A DNA stretch of 6,013 nt from QHWK01 sp035315685 (GTDB lineage Bacteria; Acidobacteriota; Vicinamibacteria; Vicinamibacterales; CAVVIG01), in NCBI GenBank assembly GCA_035315685.1, contig DATFXR010000326.1, forward strand, positions 1 to 6,013, given 5' to 3'. Below, one piece after another: positions 1 through 4,940 of this stretch. The notes under the pieces are model-generated. The model was given only the letters and a program-made list of their open reading frames with translations. It was not told the origin of the DNA and searched no databases. How positions within the stretch are numbered: the first letter of the stretch is position 1; every line of letters begins with the position of its first letter. The position numbers and the translations under genes were made by a program.

Positions 1-552
1 GCCAATCCATCGAACCGCTGCTACTACTGCAAGCACGAGCTCTACACGCACCTCTCGCGGATCGCCGAAGCGCGCGGCGCCGTCGTCGTCGACGGCAACA
101 ACGCCGACGATCGCGGCGACTATCGTCCGGGCCGGCAGGCGGCGCGCGAGTTCGGGGTGCGCAGCCCGCTCGACGAAGTGAACCTGACCAAGGACGAGAT
201 CCGCGAGCTGTCGCGGCGCGCCGGTCTGCCGACGTGGGACGAGCCGGCGTCCGCGTGCCTGTCGTCGCGCATCCCGTATCACCACGAAGTGACCGACGAG
301 AAGCTGCGCACCATCGAGCGCGCCGAGCAGGCGCTGCGCGCGCTCGGCTTCCGGGTGTTCCGGGTCCGGCATCACGACGAGGTCGCGCGGATCGAGATCG
401 CGCGCGACGAGATGCCGCGCGCGCTCGAACCCGAGATCGCCGCCGGGATCGTCCGCGAGCTGAAAGCGGCCGGCTACAAGTACGTGAGCCTCGATCTCCA
501 GGGCTACCGCACCGGCAGCCTCAACGAAGGGCTGTTCCTGCGGCCCGCGTGA
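1..552 (+). CDS. larE: LarE-type ATP-dependent sacrificial sulfur transferase (5'-truncated by window edge)
   Basis: The reading frame is open from base 1 to TGA at 550-552, giving 183 residues. The family is usually about 270 aa, so the N-terminal PP-loop ATP site (SGGxDS-type) lies outside the window. Visible family motifs, numbered within this fragment, are NRCYYCK (5-11), DGNNADDRGDYRPG (31-44), VRSPL (53-57) and the active-site stretch PASACLSSRIP (82-92). LarE proteins activate the carboxylate of a pyridinium biscarboxylate nucleotide by adenylation and insert sulfur while building the nickel-pincer cofactor of lactate racemase-type enzymes in the cytoplasm. This copy has the CxxC pair (C7, C10) plus the ACLSSR cysteine (C86). 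That is the three-cysteine pattern of [4Fe-4S]-dependent LarEs such as the Thermotoga protein, rather than the single-cysteine Lactobacillus type. No larA, larB or larC is visible, so the cofactor's client enzyme is unknown here. The stop overlaps the next gene's GTG start by 4 nt, suggesting co-translation. Confidence 0.9.
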   Translation, partial: ANPSNRCYYCKHELYTHLSRIAEARGAVVVDGNNADDRGDYRPGRQAAREFGVRSPLDEVNLTKDEIRELSRRAGLPTWDEPASACLSSRIPYHHEVTDEKLRTIERAEQALRALGFRVFRVRHHDEVARIEIARDEMPRALEPEIAAGIVRELKAAGYKYVSLDLQGYRTGSLNEGLFLRPA

Positions 553-3014
553 GCGACGCCAGGGAACGCAAAGCGCGCAACGCACGCAAAGCCACGCTGC
601 TCTTTGCGGCCCCGGCGGTCTTCGCGTTCCCGGTTCTGCTCGCGCTGAGCTTTCTCGTTTTTCATCTTCCGTATCTCCCGCGGTCGCTCGAGGATCTGGA
701 CTCGATCAGCTTCGCGCTCGGCGTGCGGCATTTCGACGTCGCGCAGCATCAGCCGCATCCGCCGGGTTATCCCGTGTTCATCCTGCTCGCGAAGGCGATG
801 CAACTGGTGGTTCCGTCGGAACTCACCGCGCTGGCGCTGGTGAGCGTCGTGAGCGGCGCACTCGGTGTCGTCGGGATCGCATGGTTGTTCGTTGCGCTCG
901 ACGGCCGCCATCACGACATGGCTGACGAGGTCCGTCAGGGACGCGAACGATCCGGGCGCCGATGGGTCGCGTGGCTGCCGCCGACGATCGTCGCGATGAC
1001 CGCGCCGCTCTATTGGTTTACTGCGGTGCGACCGCTGAGCGACATGGCGGGTCTTGCTGCGGCAGTCGGTGTGCAGGCGCTGACGCTCCGTGCACGCACG
1101 CCGGCCTCGTTTGCCGTCGCCGCGCTGGCAGCGGGAGTCGCCAGCGGCCTGCGATCGCAGGTGGCGTGGCTGACGGTGCCGCTGCTGATAGCGAGGGGAC
1201 TGGGGACTGGGGACTGGGGACTGGCTTTCAATGAGACGGGGCTAGGGGCTAGGGACTTGGGGCTGGCTGTCAATGAGAAGGGGCCAGGGGCCAGGTACTC
1301 GGCGCTAGCTGTCAAAAGCCGTGAATTCATTCCAGCCCCCAGCCCCCAGCCCCCAGCCCCGGCATCGGAGCAGGCAGCCCCTGGCCCCGAGCCCCTAGCC
1401 CCGGTGCGGGCCGCAGCAGCGTTCGTCACCGGCGTCCTTCTCTGGCTCATTCCTCTCGTGGTGATCAGCGGCGGGCCGGCGGCGTACTGGCACGCGTTGT
1501 CGAATCAAGGCGCGGAAGATCTCGGCAATATCACGATGCTGTGGACACGCCACGACGTGCGGACGGCGATCGATGCGCTGTACTACGCGCTCGTCGCACC
1601 GTGGGCAACGTGGCCCGCGGCGATCATCGTGCTGGTCTGCGCGGTGTCGGGCATCGCCCGGCTGTGGCGGAGGCAGCGGATCGCGCTCACCCTGCTCGCG
1701 GCGGGGTTCGGACCGTACTTCGTCTTCGATCTCTTGTTCCAGGAAACGTTCACCGGCCGCTATGCGCTGCCGCTCGTCGTTCCGATGGCGTATCTGGCCG
1801 TGGCTGGCACGCGATGGCTGCCCAAGGCGGCGGCTGTGATCGTCGCGGTCGCCATCGCGATGTTCGATGCGCACGTCGGCGGCACGTCGATCGCGGCGTA
1901 CGCGCGGCAGAAGGCGCCTGCGTTCCGGCTGCTCGACGACATGGCCGCAGAGCCGCAGACGGTGCCACCGGCGCTGGCGATGGATCGCAGAAACGCGTTC
2001 GATTTCAGGCGGCCGATTGTCTGGGCGGGAGCGACGATGGCCCGCGTCGCTGACACGCTGCCGTCGCCGCCGCAGCACGAATGGCTCGAGGCGATGCGCT
2101 TCTGGAACCGCGGCGGCCGGGGACCGGTGTGGTTCGTCGTCGATCCGAAGCGCACGGCGATTGATCTCGTGCAGCACGGCGGACCGCAGCAGTACCGCTG
2201 GCAGCTCCCGTATCCCGTGCTGGTCAGCGGTGCACGCCCAGACCAGATGGACTGGTATCGCGTCGAGCGTCCCGACTGGTACGTCGGCGAAGGATGGGCG
2301 CTGACGCCGGAAGCAGCGGGAGTCGCGGAGATCGACAGGCGAGGTCTCGCGTACGGTCCGATCCACGCAGGCGTCGCCGCAGGAATCGTGTCTGCCGGCG
2401 CGCCGATCGTGATTGGCGGGCGCTCGCTCGACCCTGCCGCGCGGCCGCGGATCACCGCGTCGATCGACGGCACAGCGCTCCTCGACAAGACGCTCGCCCC
2501 GGGGCCGTTTCTGGAATTCGTGGACGGCTCGATGCTGAAGTCTCCCGAGCGGCCTGACGGCTACCGGGCGCTGACCATCGTTACCTCTCCGCCGGCCCCG
2601 GTGGCGATCGAGCAGTTCGACGTCTCGGCGACACGGCCTCTTCTCGGTTTCGGCGCCGGCTGGCACGAACAGGAATTCAATCCGGCGACTGGTCTGCGAT
2701 GGCGCTGGCTGAGCGAGCGAGGCGAATTGCAGCTACGACAGGCGTCGCAGCTGCGTCCGGCCACGCTCCACCTCGAAGGCGAATCGCCGCGCAAGTACTT
2801 CAGTCGCGGCTCGCGCCTCATCGTCCGCACGAAGGACCGTGTGGTGTTCGACCGTGTGCTGGACGCTGACTTTTCGGTCGATGTGCCGATTACGGGCCCG
2901 GCAGACACGCTGGTCCTCGAGACCGATCAGATCTACGTGCCGTCCGACCGCAGCCGGCGCACGCAGGATCGCCGGCACCTGGGGCTTCGGATCTTCAGGT
3001 GTGTGGTGAGGTGA
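549..3014 (+). CDS. GT-C-like multi-pass membrane glycosyltransferase with C-terminal beta-rich domain
   Basis: GTG at 549 is chosen because it forms a GTGA overlap with the larE stop, and because the residues encoded further upstream in this frame are Arg-rich shadow sequence. The product is 821 aa. A hydrophobic segment at residues 16-43 is followed by an acidic loop (EDLDS, 48-52) and QPHPPGYP (68-75), the arrangement of GT-C enzymes such as ArnT/PMT-like proteins, where the acidic residue after TM1 is the usual catalytic or metal site. More membrane segments are seen near 93-117, 139-160, 167-180, 188-214, 288-306 and through about 450. RPLSD (161-165) and GLRSQ (near 203) look conserved. 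From about residue 460 the protein is largely soluble, with GWHEQEFNP at 704-712 and DRRHLGLRI at 807-815, a beta-rich tail I recall from many acidobacterial polysaccharide proteins. Residues 216-286 are a Gly/Pro-rich insert encoded by heptamer repeats between two membrane helices. The likely role is transfer of sugar from a polyprenyl-phosphate donor to an envelope acceptor; donor and acceptor are unknown. Family assignment is good, exact function is not. Confidence 0.8.
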   Translation: MSDARERKARNARKATLLFAAPAVFAFPVLLALSFLVFHLPYLPRSLEDLDSISFALGVRHFDVAQHQPHPPGYPVFILLAKAMQLVVPSELTALALVSVVSGALGVVGIAWLFVALDGRHHDMADEVRQGRERSGRRWVAWLPPTIVAMTAPLYWFTAVRPLSDMAGLAAAVGVQALTLRARTPASFAVAALAAGVASGLRSQVAWLTVPLLIARGLGTGDWGLAFNETGLGARDLGLAVNEKGPGARYSALAVKSREFIPAPSPQPPAPASEQAAPGPEPLAPVRAAAAFVTGVLLWLIPLVVISGGPAAYWHALSNQGAEDLGNITMLWTRHDVRTAIDALYYALVAPWATWPAAIIVLVCAVSGIARLWRRQRIALTLLAAGFGPYFVFDLLFQETFTGRYALPLVVPMAYLAVAGTRWLPKAAAVIVAVAIAMFDAHVGGTSIAAYARQKAPAFRLLDDMAAEPQTVPPALAMDRRNAFDFRRPIVWAGATMARVADTLPSPPQHEWLEAMRFWNRGGRGPVWFVVDPKRTAIDLVQHGGPQQYRWQLPYPVLVSGARPDQMDWYRVERPDWYVGEGWALTPEAAGVAEIDRRGLAYGPIHAGVAAGIVSAGAPIVIGGRSLDPAARPRITASIDGTALLDKTLAPGPFLEFVDGSMLKSPERPDGYRALTIVTSPPAPVAIEQFDVSATRPLLGFGAGWHEQEFNPATGLRWRWLSERGELQLRQASQLRPATLHLEGESPRKYFSRGSRLIVRTKDRVVFDRVLDADFSVDVPITGPADTLVLETDQIYVPSDRSRRTQDRRHLGLRIFRCVVR
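1195..1402 (+). repeat. Heptamer-based inverted repeat element inside the glycosyltransferase gene
   Basis: About 208 bp of G-rich then C-rich heptamer arrays lie within the coding frame. Left side: four exact tandem GGGGACT units at 1195-1222, then GGGGCTA- and GGGGCCA-type heptamers to about 1293. Right side: four exact CAGCCCC units at 1333-1360, then CCCCTGGCCCC and GAGCCCCTAGCCCC to 1402. Perfect nested complements are 1238-1250 with 1390-1402 (13 bp) and 1280-1290 with 1378-1388 (11 bp), so one strand could fold into a long imperfect hairpin. The frame stays open and encodes residues 216-286, rich in Gly, Ala and Pro, predicted to lie in a loop between two membrane helices. The heptamer resembles the cyanobacterial STRR class in design (GGGGACT is a rotation of the reverse complement of CCCCAGT). 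Common origin is not implied. Confidence 0.85.
1221..1320 (+). repeat. 42-bp direct repeats within the heptamer element
   Basis: The similar segments CTGGCTTTCAATGAG, CTGGCTGTCAATGAG and CTAGCTGTCAAAAGC begin at 1221, 1263 and 1305, exactly 42 bp apart. Because 42 is 6 x 7 and also 14 x 3, the unit preserves both heptamer phase and reading frame. It encodes a diverging 14-residue repeat: GLAFNETGLGARDL, then GLAVNEKGPGARYS, then a partial ALAVKSRE. The second and third copies share GCTGTCAA, which suggests stepwise duplication. Confidence 0.85.
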
Positions 3015-3019
3015 CGCAC

Positions 3020-3093
3020 CTGGGGACTGGAAGCTGGAAGCTGGAAGCTGGGAACTGGCTCATTTCAAGCCGGGGTCAGCTACCAGTCCCCAG
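3020..3093. repeat. Intergenic heptamer repeat with 11-bp inverted ends (possible bidirectional terminator)
   Basis: CTGGGGACTGG at 3020-3030 is perfectly complementary to CCAGTCCCCAG at 3083-3093, with 52 nt between. Five in-phase heptamers of the form RRRCTGG run from 3024 to 3058 (GGACTGG, AAGCTGG three times, GAACTGG). This is the same family as the array at 1195-1222: both contain GGGGACTGG, and both continue as ACTGGCT followed by a TTTCAA/TTCAA core and then GGGG. The element fills the gap between two convergent genes, so a hairpin there could end transcription from both sides, but no U-tract is present. The reverse-strand methyltransferase stops inside it, at 3080-3082. Confidence 0.8.
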
Positions 3094-3844
3094 TCCCAGC
3101 AGGTTTCTGTGCAAGACAGAGCAGCGAACTGCCAAACGGTGCGTCGAAGCGGCGGATCCACGCGGCTTCGAGGCGCATCACCAGCGACATGAGCGCATTG
3201 ACCGGTTCGGGCGGCACGCGGATTTCCGTTTCCGCTTCGTTCTCCGGCCGCAACCCGCGCCAGCGCTGGACGAAGCGCGCCGCGAGGAGCGGCGGGACGA
3301 GCGTCGCGTTCGTGTAGGTGAGCCGGACGATCGAGAAGCCGGCCGCCTCGAGCCGGACCCCTAGACCGCGACGGCTGTACCGGCGCACCTCATGGCTGAG
3401 GACCGAATGATCGCCCCGAAGGACGTTCAGCGCGGCGACGTTGACGATCGCGTGGCCGCCAGGCTTCAGGACACGGTACATCTCCGCGATGGCTGAGGCT
3501 TCGACCTCGTCCTCGAGCGAGTAAAGGACGTCGAACGACGTGACGAGGTCGAATTTCTCGCTCAGAAACGGCGCGGCCGCGACGGTTGCGCGCGCGAGCC
3601 GAGAGCGCCCGGCCTCGCGGCCGATTCGCAGCCCGGTCGCGCTGAGATCGAAGCCGCAGGCGCATCCGTAACAACTCAGCCATTCGACGTTCGCGCCCGT
3701 ACCACAGCCGCAATCGAGGATTGCCACACGCGCCGCTGGGCGCGCGAGCGCGGTCTGAACGAGAGGCGTGACGAAGGCTCGGAGGCCGCGGAACCAGAAG
3801 TGACGCGCCTCCGCTCTCGCGGTCGCGCTCAGCAGGTGTTCCAC
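3080..3844 (-). CDS. Class I SAM-dependent methyltransferase
   Basis: This is a 254-aa product if it starts at the GTG at 3842-3844. The fold shows an EARHFWFRGLR lead-in (residues 12-22) typical of small methyltransferases found near glycan genes, motif I ILDCGCGTG (42-50) for S-adenosylmethionine binding, an acidic residue ending strand 2 (D66), FDLVTSFDVLYSLED (98-112) at the motif II region, and YRVLKPGGH (123-131) before strand 5. The substrate cannot be read from sequence. The gene is convergent with the glycosyltransferase and divergent from pal. Its last residues, AGTGDW, come from the heptamer repeat, so the natural C-terminus has probably been replaced or extended by the element. 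The start is uncertain: another in-frame GTG at 3932-3934 would give 284 aa but would overlap the pal promoter and ribosome site. The frame stays open into pal only because of high GC. No clear Shine-Dalgarno precedes either start. Confidence 0.8.
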   Translation of the reverse strand: MEHLLSATARAEARHFWFRGLRAFVTPLVQTALARPAARVAILDCGCGTGANVEWLSCYGCACGFDLSATGLRIGREAGRSRLARATVAAAPFLSEKFDLVTSFDVLYSLEDEVEASAIAEMYRVLKPGGHAIVNVAALNVLRGDHSVLSHEVRRYSRRGLGVRLEAAGFSIVRLTYTNATLVPPLLAARFVQRWRGLRPENEAETEIRVPPEPVNALMSLVMRLEAAWIRRFDAPFGSSLLCLAQKPAGTGDW

Positions 3845-3896
3845 CGCCGCGATTGTATCTTTTTCACAACGCTCATCGGGATCTGTTGCCCGTTCA

Positions 3897-3926
3897 TTGA
3901 CAGTCCGAAAACAATGTCGGTAAAGT
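3897..3926 (+). promoter_or_regulatory. Putative sigma70-type promoter for pal
   Basis: A consensus -35 box TTGACA lies at 3897-3902. An 18-nt spacer follows, then TAAAGT at 3921-3926, a 4-of-6 match to TATAAT. Transcription would begin around 3933, giving a very short leader before the pal ribosome site. The surrounding 103-bp gap is noticeably more AT-rich than the flanking genes. The assignment is by eye; the -35 is convincing and the -10 is only fair. Confidence 0.45.
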
Positions 3927-3935
3927 GCGCACACC

Positions 3936-3941
3936 GAGGAG
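3936..3941 (+). promoter_or_regulatory. Ribosome binding site of pal
   Basis: GAGGAG sits 6 nt before the ATG at 3948-3950 and supports that start over any downstream codon. It is the clearest Shine-Dalgarno in the window. The other genes here start by overlap coupling or with weak sites. Confidence 0.7.
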
Positions 3942-3947
3942 TACAAG

Positions 3948-4529
3948 ATGATTCGCGCCCCAAGATTCGTTTCCACGCTCGCTCTCTGTTCAGCGTTGGC
4001 CGTAGCGGCCGCCGGCTGCCACAAAAAGGTCGCTCCGGCGGCGCCCGCGCCGCCGCCGCCGCCGCCCCCGACCGCTCCGCCGACACCGCCGCCGCCCGCG
4101 CCGCCACCGCCGCCCGCGCCTGCGCCGCCGCCGGCCGCGCTCAGCGAGGACGAGGTCTTCGCGCGCAAGTCGGTCGAGCAGCTGAATGCGGAGAAGCCGC
4201 TCGGCGACGTGTATTTCGAGCTCGACAGGGCGGAAATCCTCGACGCTGGCCGTGCGACGCTGCAGAAGGATGCCGACTGGTTGAAGCGCTGGTCCAGCAC
4301 GATGGTCACGGTCGAGGGACACTGCGACTCGCGCGGCAGCGCAGAATACAACCTCGGCCTCGGCTCACGCCGCGCCTCGGCAGTGAAGGAATATCTTATG
4401 AGCCTCGGCGTCGCCTCCACGAGGGTGACGATGGTCAGCAAAGGCAAGGAACAGCCGATCTGTACCGAAGAAAATGAGGCCTGCTGGTCGCAGAATCGCC
4501 GCGGGCACTTTCTGATCACGGCGAAGTAA
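3948..4529 (+). CDS. pal: Peptidoglycan-associated lipoprotein Pal (OmpA-like domain)
   Basis: The product is 193 aa. The N-terminus has basic residues (R3, R6), a hydrophobic core and a lipobox ending AAAGC with the lipidation cysteine at C24. This implies export, lipid attachment and outer-membrane anchoring; Ala rather than Leu at -3 is a slightly weak lipobox. Residues 30-62 are a Pro/Ala linker. The OmpA-like domain runs from about 86 to the end: VYFELDRAEI (88-97), the EGHCDSRGSAEYN signature (123-135) containing the residues that contact diaminopimelate in peptidoglycan, LGSRRA (138-143), and NRRGHF (183-188). Pal tethers the outer membrane to the cell wall and works with TolB in the Tol-Pal system. 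No tol genes are adjacent in the window; upstream is a divergent methyltransferase, so pal probably has its own promoter. An RBS (GAGGAG) fixes the start. A GC-rich hairpin follows the stop. Confidence 0.93.
   Translation: MIRAPRFVSTLALCSALAVAAAGCHKKVAPAAPAPPPPPPPTAPPTPPPPAPPPPPAPAPPPAALSEDEVFARKSVEQLNAEKPLGDVYFELDRAEILDAGRATLQKDADWLKRWSSTMVTVEGHCDSRGSAEYNLGLGSRRASAVKEYLMSLGVASTRVTMVSKGKEQPICTEENEACWSQNRRGHFLITAK
4035..4133 (+). repeat. Low-complexity CCG/GCC tract encoding the Pal proline linker
   Basis: About 99 bp of CCG/CCC/GCG codons encode residues 30-62 of Pal, of which about 24 of 33 are proline and the rest Ala or Thr. Such a linker would form an extended rod between the membrane anchor and the peptidoglycan-binding domain. 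The near-pure C/G tract is prone to length variation and to sequencing or assembly error, and it creates long antisense open frames with no coding value. Confidence 0.8.
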
Positions 4530-4540
4530 GGTGGGCCGGG

Positions 4541-4585
4541 TCGGGTCGGTCACGTAGGTCGAGTGACCGGGTAGGTCGGTAGGTC
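4541..4585. repeat. GGTAGGTC-type degenerate repeat, left copy (upstream of glutaredoxin-like gene)
   Basis: The 61-bp gap between pal and the next gene is built from GGGTCGG, GTAGGTC and GGTAGGTC variants, with two GGTAGGTC copies in tandem at 4570-4577 and 4578-4585. CCGGGTAGGTC at 4567-4577 recurs as its exact reverse complement at 4908-4918, downstream of the small gene. The segment also forms the hairpin at 4547-4569 and supplies the weak ribosome-site region of the glutaredoxin-like gene. Confidence 0.7.
4547..4569 (+). terminator. Hairpin after pal (terminator-like, no U-tract)
   Basis: CGGTCAC (4547-4553) pairs perfectly with GTGACCG (4563-4569) around a 9-nt loop, 18 nt after the pal stop. 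The stem is 7 bp and GC-rich, but no T-run follows. It may be a weak or factor-assisted terminator, or only a property of the GGTAGGTC repeat in which it sits. Confidence 0.4.
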
Positions 4586-4590
4586 TGGTG

Positions 4591-4854
4591 ATGATCGCGC
4601 TGACTGTCTATTCACGGCCCGGGTGTCACCTGTGCGAGGACATGAAGGCAGTAATCGAGCGCACGTTGGGACGAACCGATCTCAACGTGCGCGTCGAGGA
4701 AATCGATGTTTCCACCGACGCGGACCTCGAAGCGCGCTACGGGACGGAGATTCCCGTCCTGATGGTGAACGGGAAGAAGGCGGCGAAGTACCGCATCTCG
4801 GAATGGGATCTCGCCCGGCTGCTGCGGTCGAGCGCGGAAGAGTGGTCCGGCTAG
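4591..4854 (+). CDS. Glutaredoxin-like small thioredoxin-fold protein (DUF836-like)
   Basis: The product is 87 aa from ATG 4591; an adjacent in-frame GTG at 4588 would add one residue. The N-terminal beta strand LTVYSRPGCHLCEDMK carries a CxxC redox pair (C12, C15), and IPVLMVNGKKAAKYR supplies the cis-proline (P55) and the following strand of a thioredoxin fold. The length suits the short glutaredoxin-like/DUF836 family rather than classical glutaredoxins, whose active site is usually CPYC. The expected role is cytoplasmic thiol-disulfide exchange; the partner is unknown. No good Shine-Dalgarno is seen, only the AGG triplets of the repeat just upstream. The gene follows pal by 61 bp and converges on pyrF. 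It is bracketed by inverted copies of the GGTAGGTC repeat. Confidence 0.85.
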   Translation: MIALTVYSRPGCHLCEDMKAVIERTLGRTDLNVRVEEIDVSTDADLEARYGTEIPVLMVNGKKAAKYRISEWDLARLLRSSAEEWSG

Positions 4855-4860
4855 CCGGAC
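4845..4860. terminator. 16-bp perfect palindrome over the stop of the glutaredoxin-like gene
   Basis: GTCCGG (4845-4850), CTAG loop and CCGGAC (4855-4860) form a perfect palindrome whose centre is the TAG stop at 4852-4854. As RNA this is a 6-bp GC stem with a tetraloop, and it would read the same for transcription arriving from the convergent pyrF side. There is no U-tract, so a terminator role is only possible. A DNA-protein site is an alternative. Confidence 0.4.
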
Positions 4861-4907
4861 ACTACCGCTGCCTGACGCACTCTATGCGTAGACGGCTTGA
4901 CCCACTT

Positions 4908-4940
4908 GACCTACCCGGCTGCCTGACTCACCCGACCTAT
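4908..4940. repeat. GGTAGGTC-type degenerate repeat, right inverted copy (upstream boundary is pyrF end)
   Basis: GACCTACCCGG at 4908-4918 is the exact reverse complement of 4567-4577. It is followed by a second related unit, CCGACCTATCCGG-like, at about 4932-4944. On the reverse strand the order GGATAGGTCGGGTGAG then CCGGGTAGGTC parallels GTAGGTCGAGTGAC then CGGGTAGGTC of the left copy. The pyrF stop codon TAG (4937-4939 read in reverse) is part of this repeat. Confidence 0.65.

Noticed and set aside
234..548. Upstream extension of the glycosyltransferase frame to an ATG at 234
   Set aside because: It overlaps well-supported larE coding sequence in another frame and encodes an Arg/Ala-rich shadow. 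The GTG at 549 fits the operon overlap and the first membrane helix.
1195..1402. CRISPR array
   Set aside because: The repeats are contiguous 7-bp and 42-bp units without unique spacers of even length, and they are in frame inside a gene.
1195..1402. Evidence that the glycosyltransferase is a pseudogene
   Set aside because: The frame is uninterrupted through the insert, and conserved motifs lie on both sides up to the C-terminus.
1395..2666. 423-aa reverse open frame inside the glycosyltransferase gene
   Set aside because: It is Arg-rich with no recognisable domain and is fully antisense to a gene with family motifs. It is typical of high-GC DNA.
3845..4519. Antisense open frame continuing the methyltransferase upstream across pal (up to 479 aa)
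   Set aside because: The opposite strand encodes an intact Pal with lipobox and OmpA motifs. The antisense part is Gly/Ala low complexity from the proline linker and has no methyltransferase features.
4875..4889. ACGCA/TGCGT 5-bp hairpin in the glutaredoxin-pyrF gap as a terminator
   Set aside because: The stem is short with no U-tract and is weaker than the palindrome at 4845-4860.
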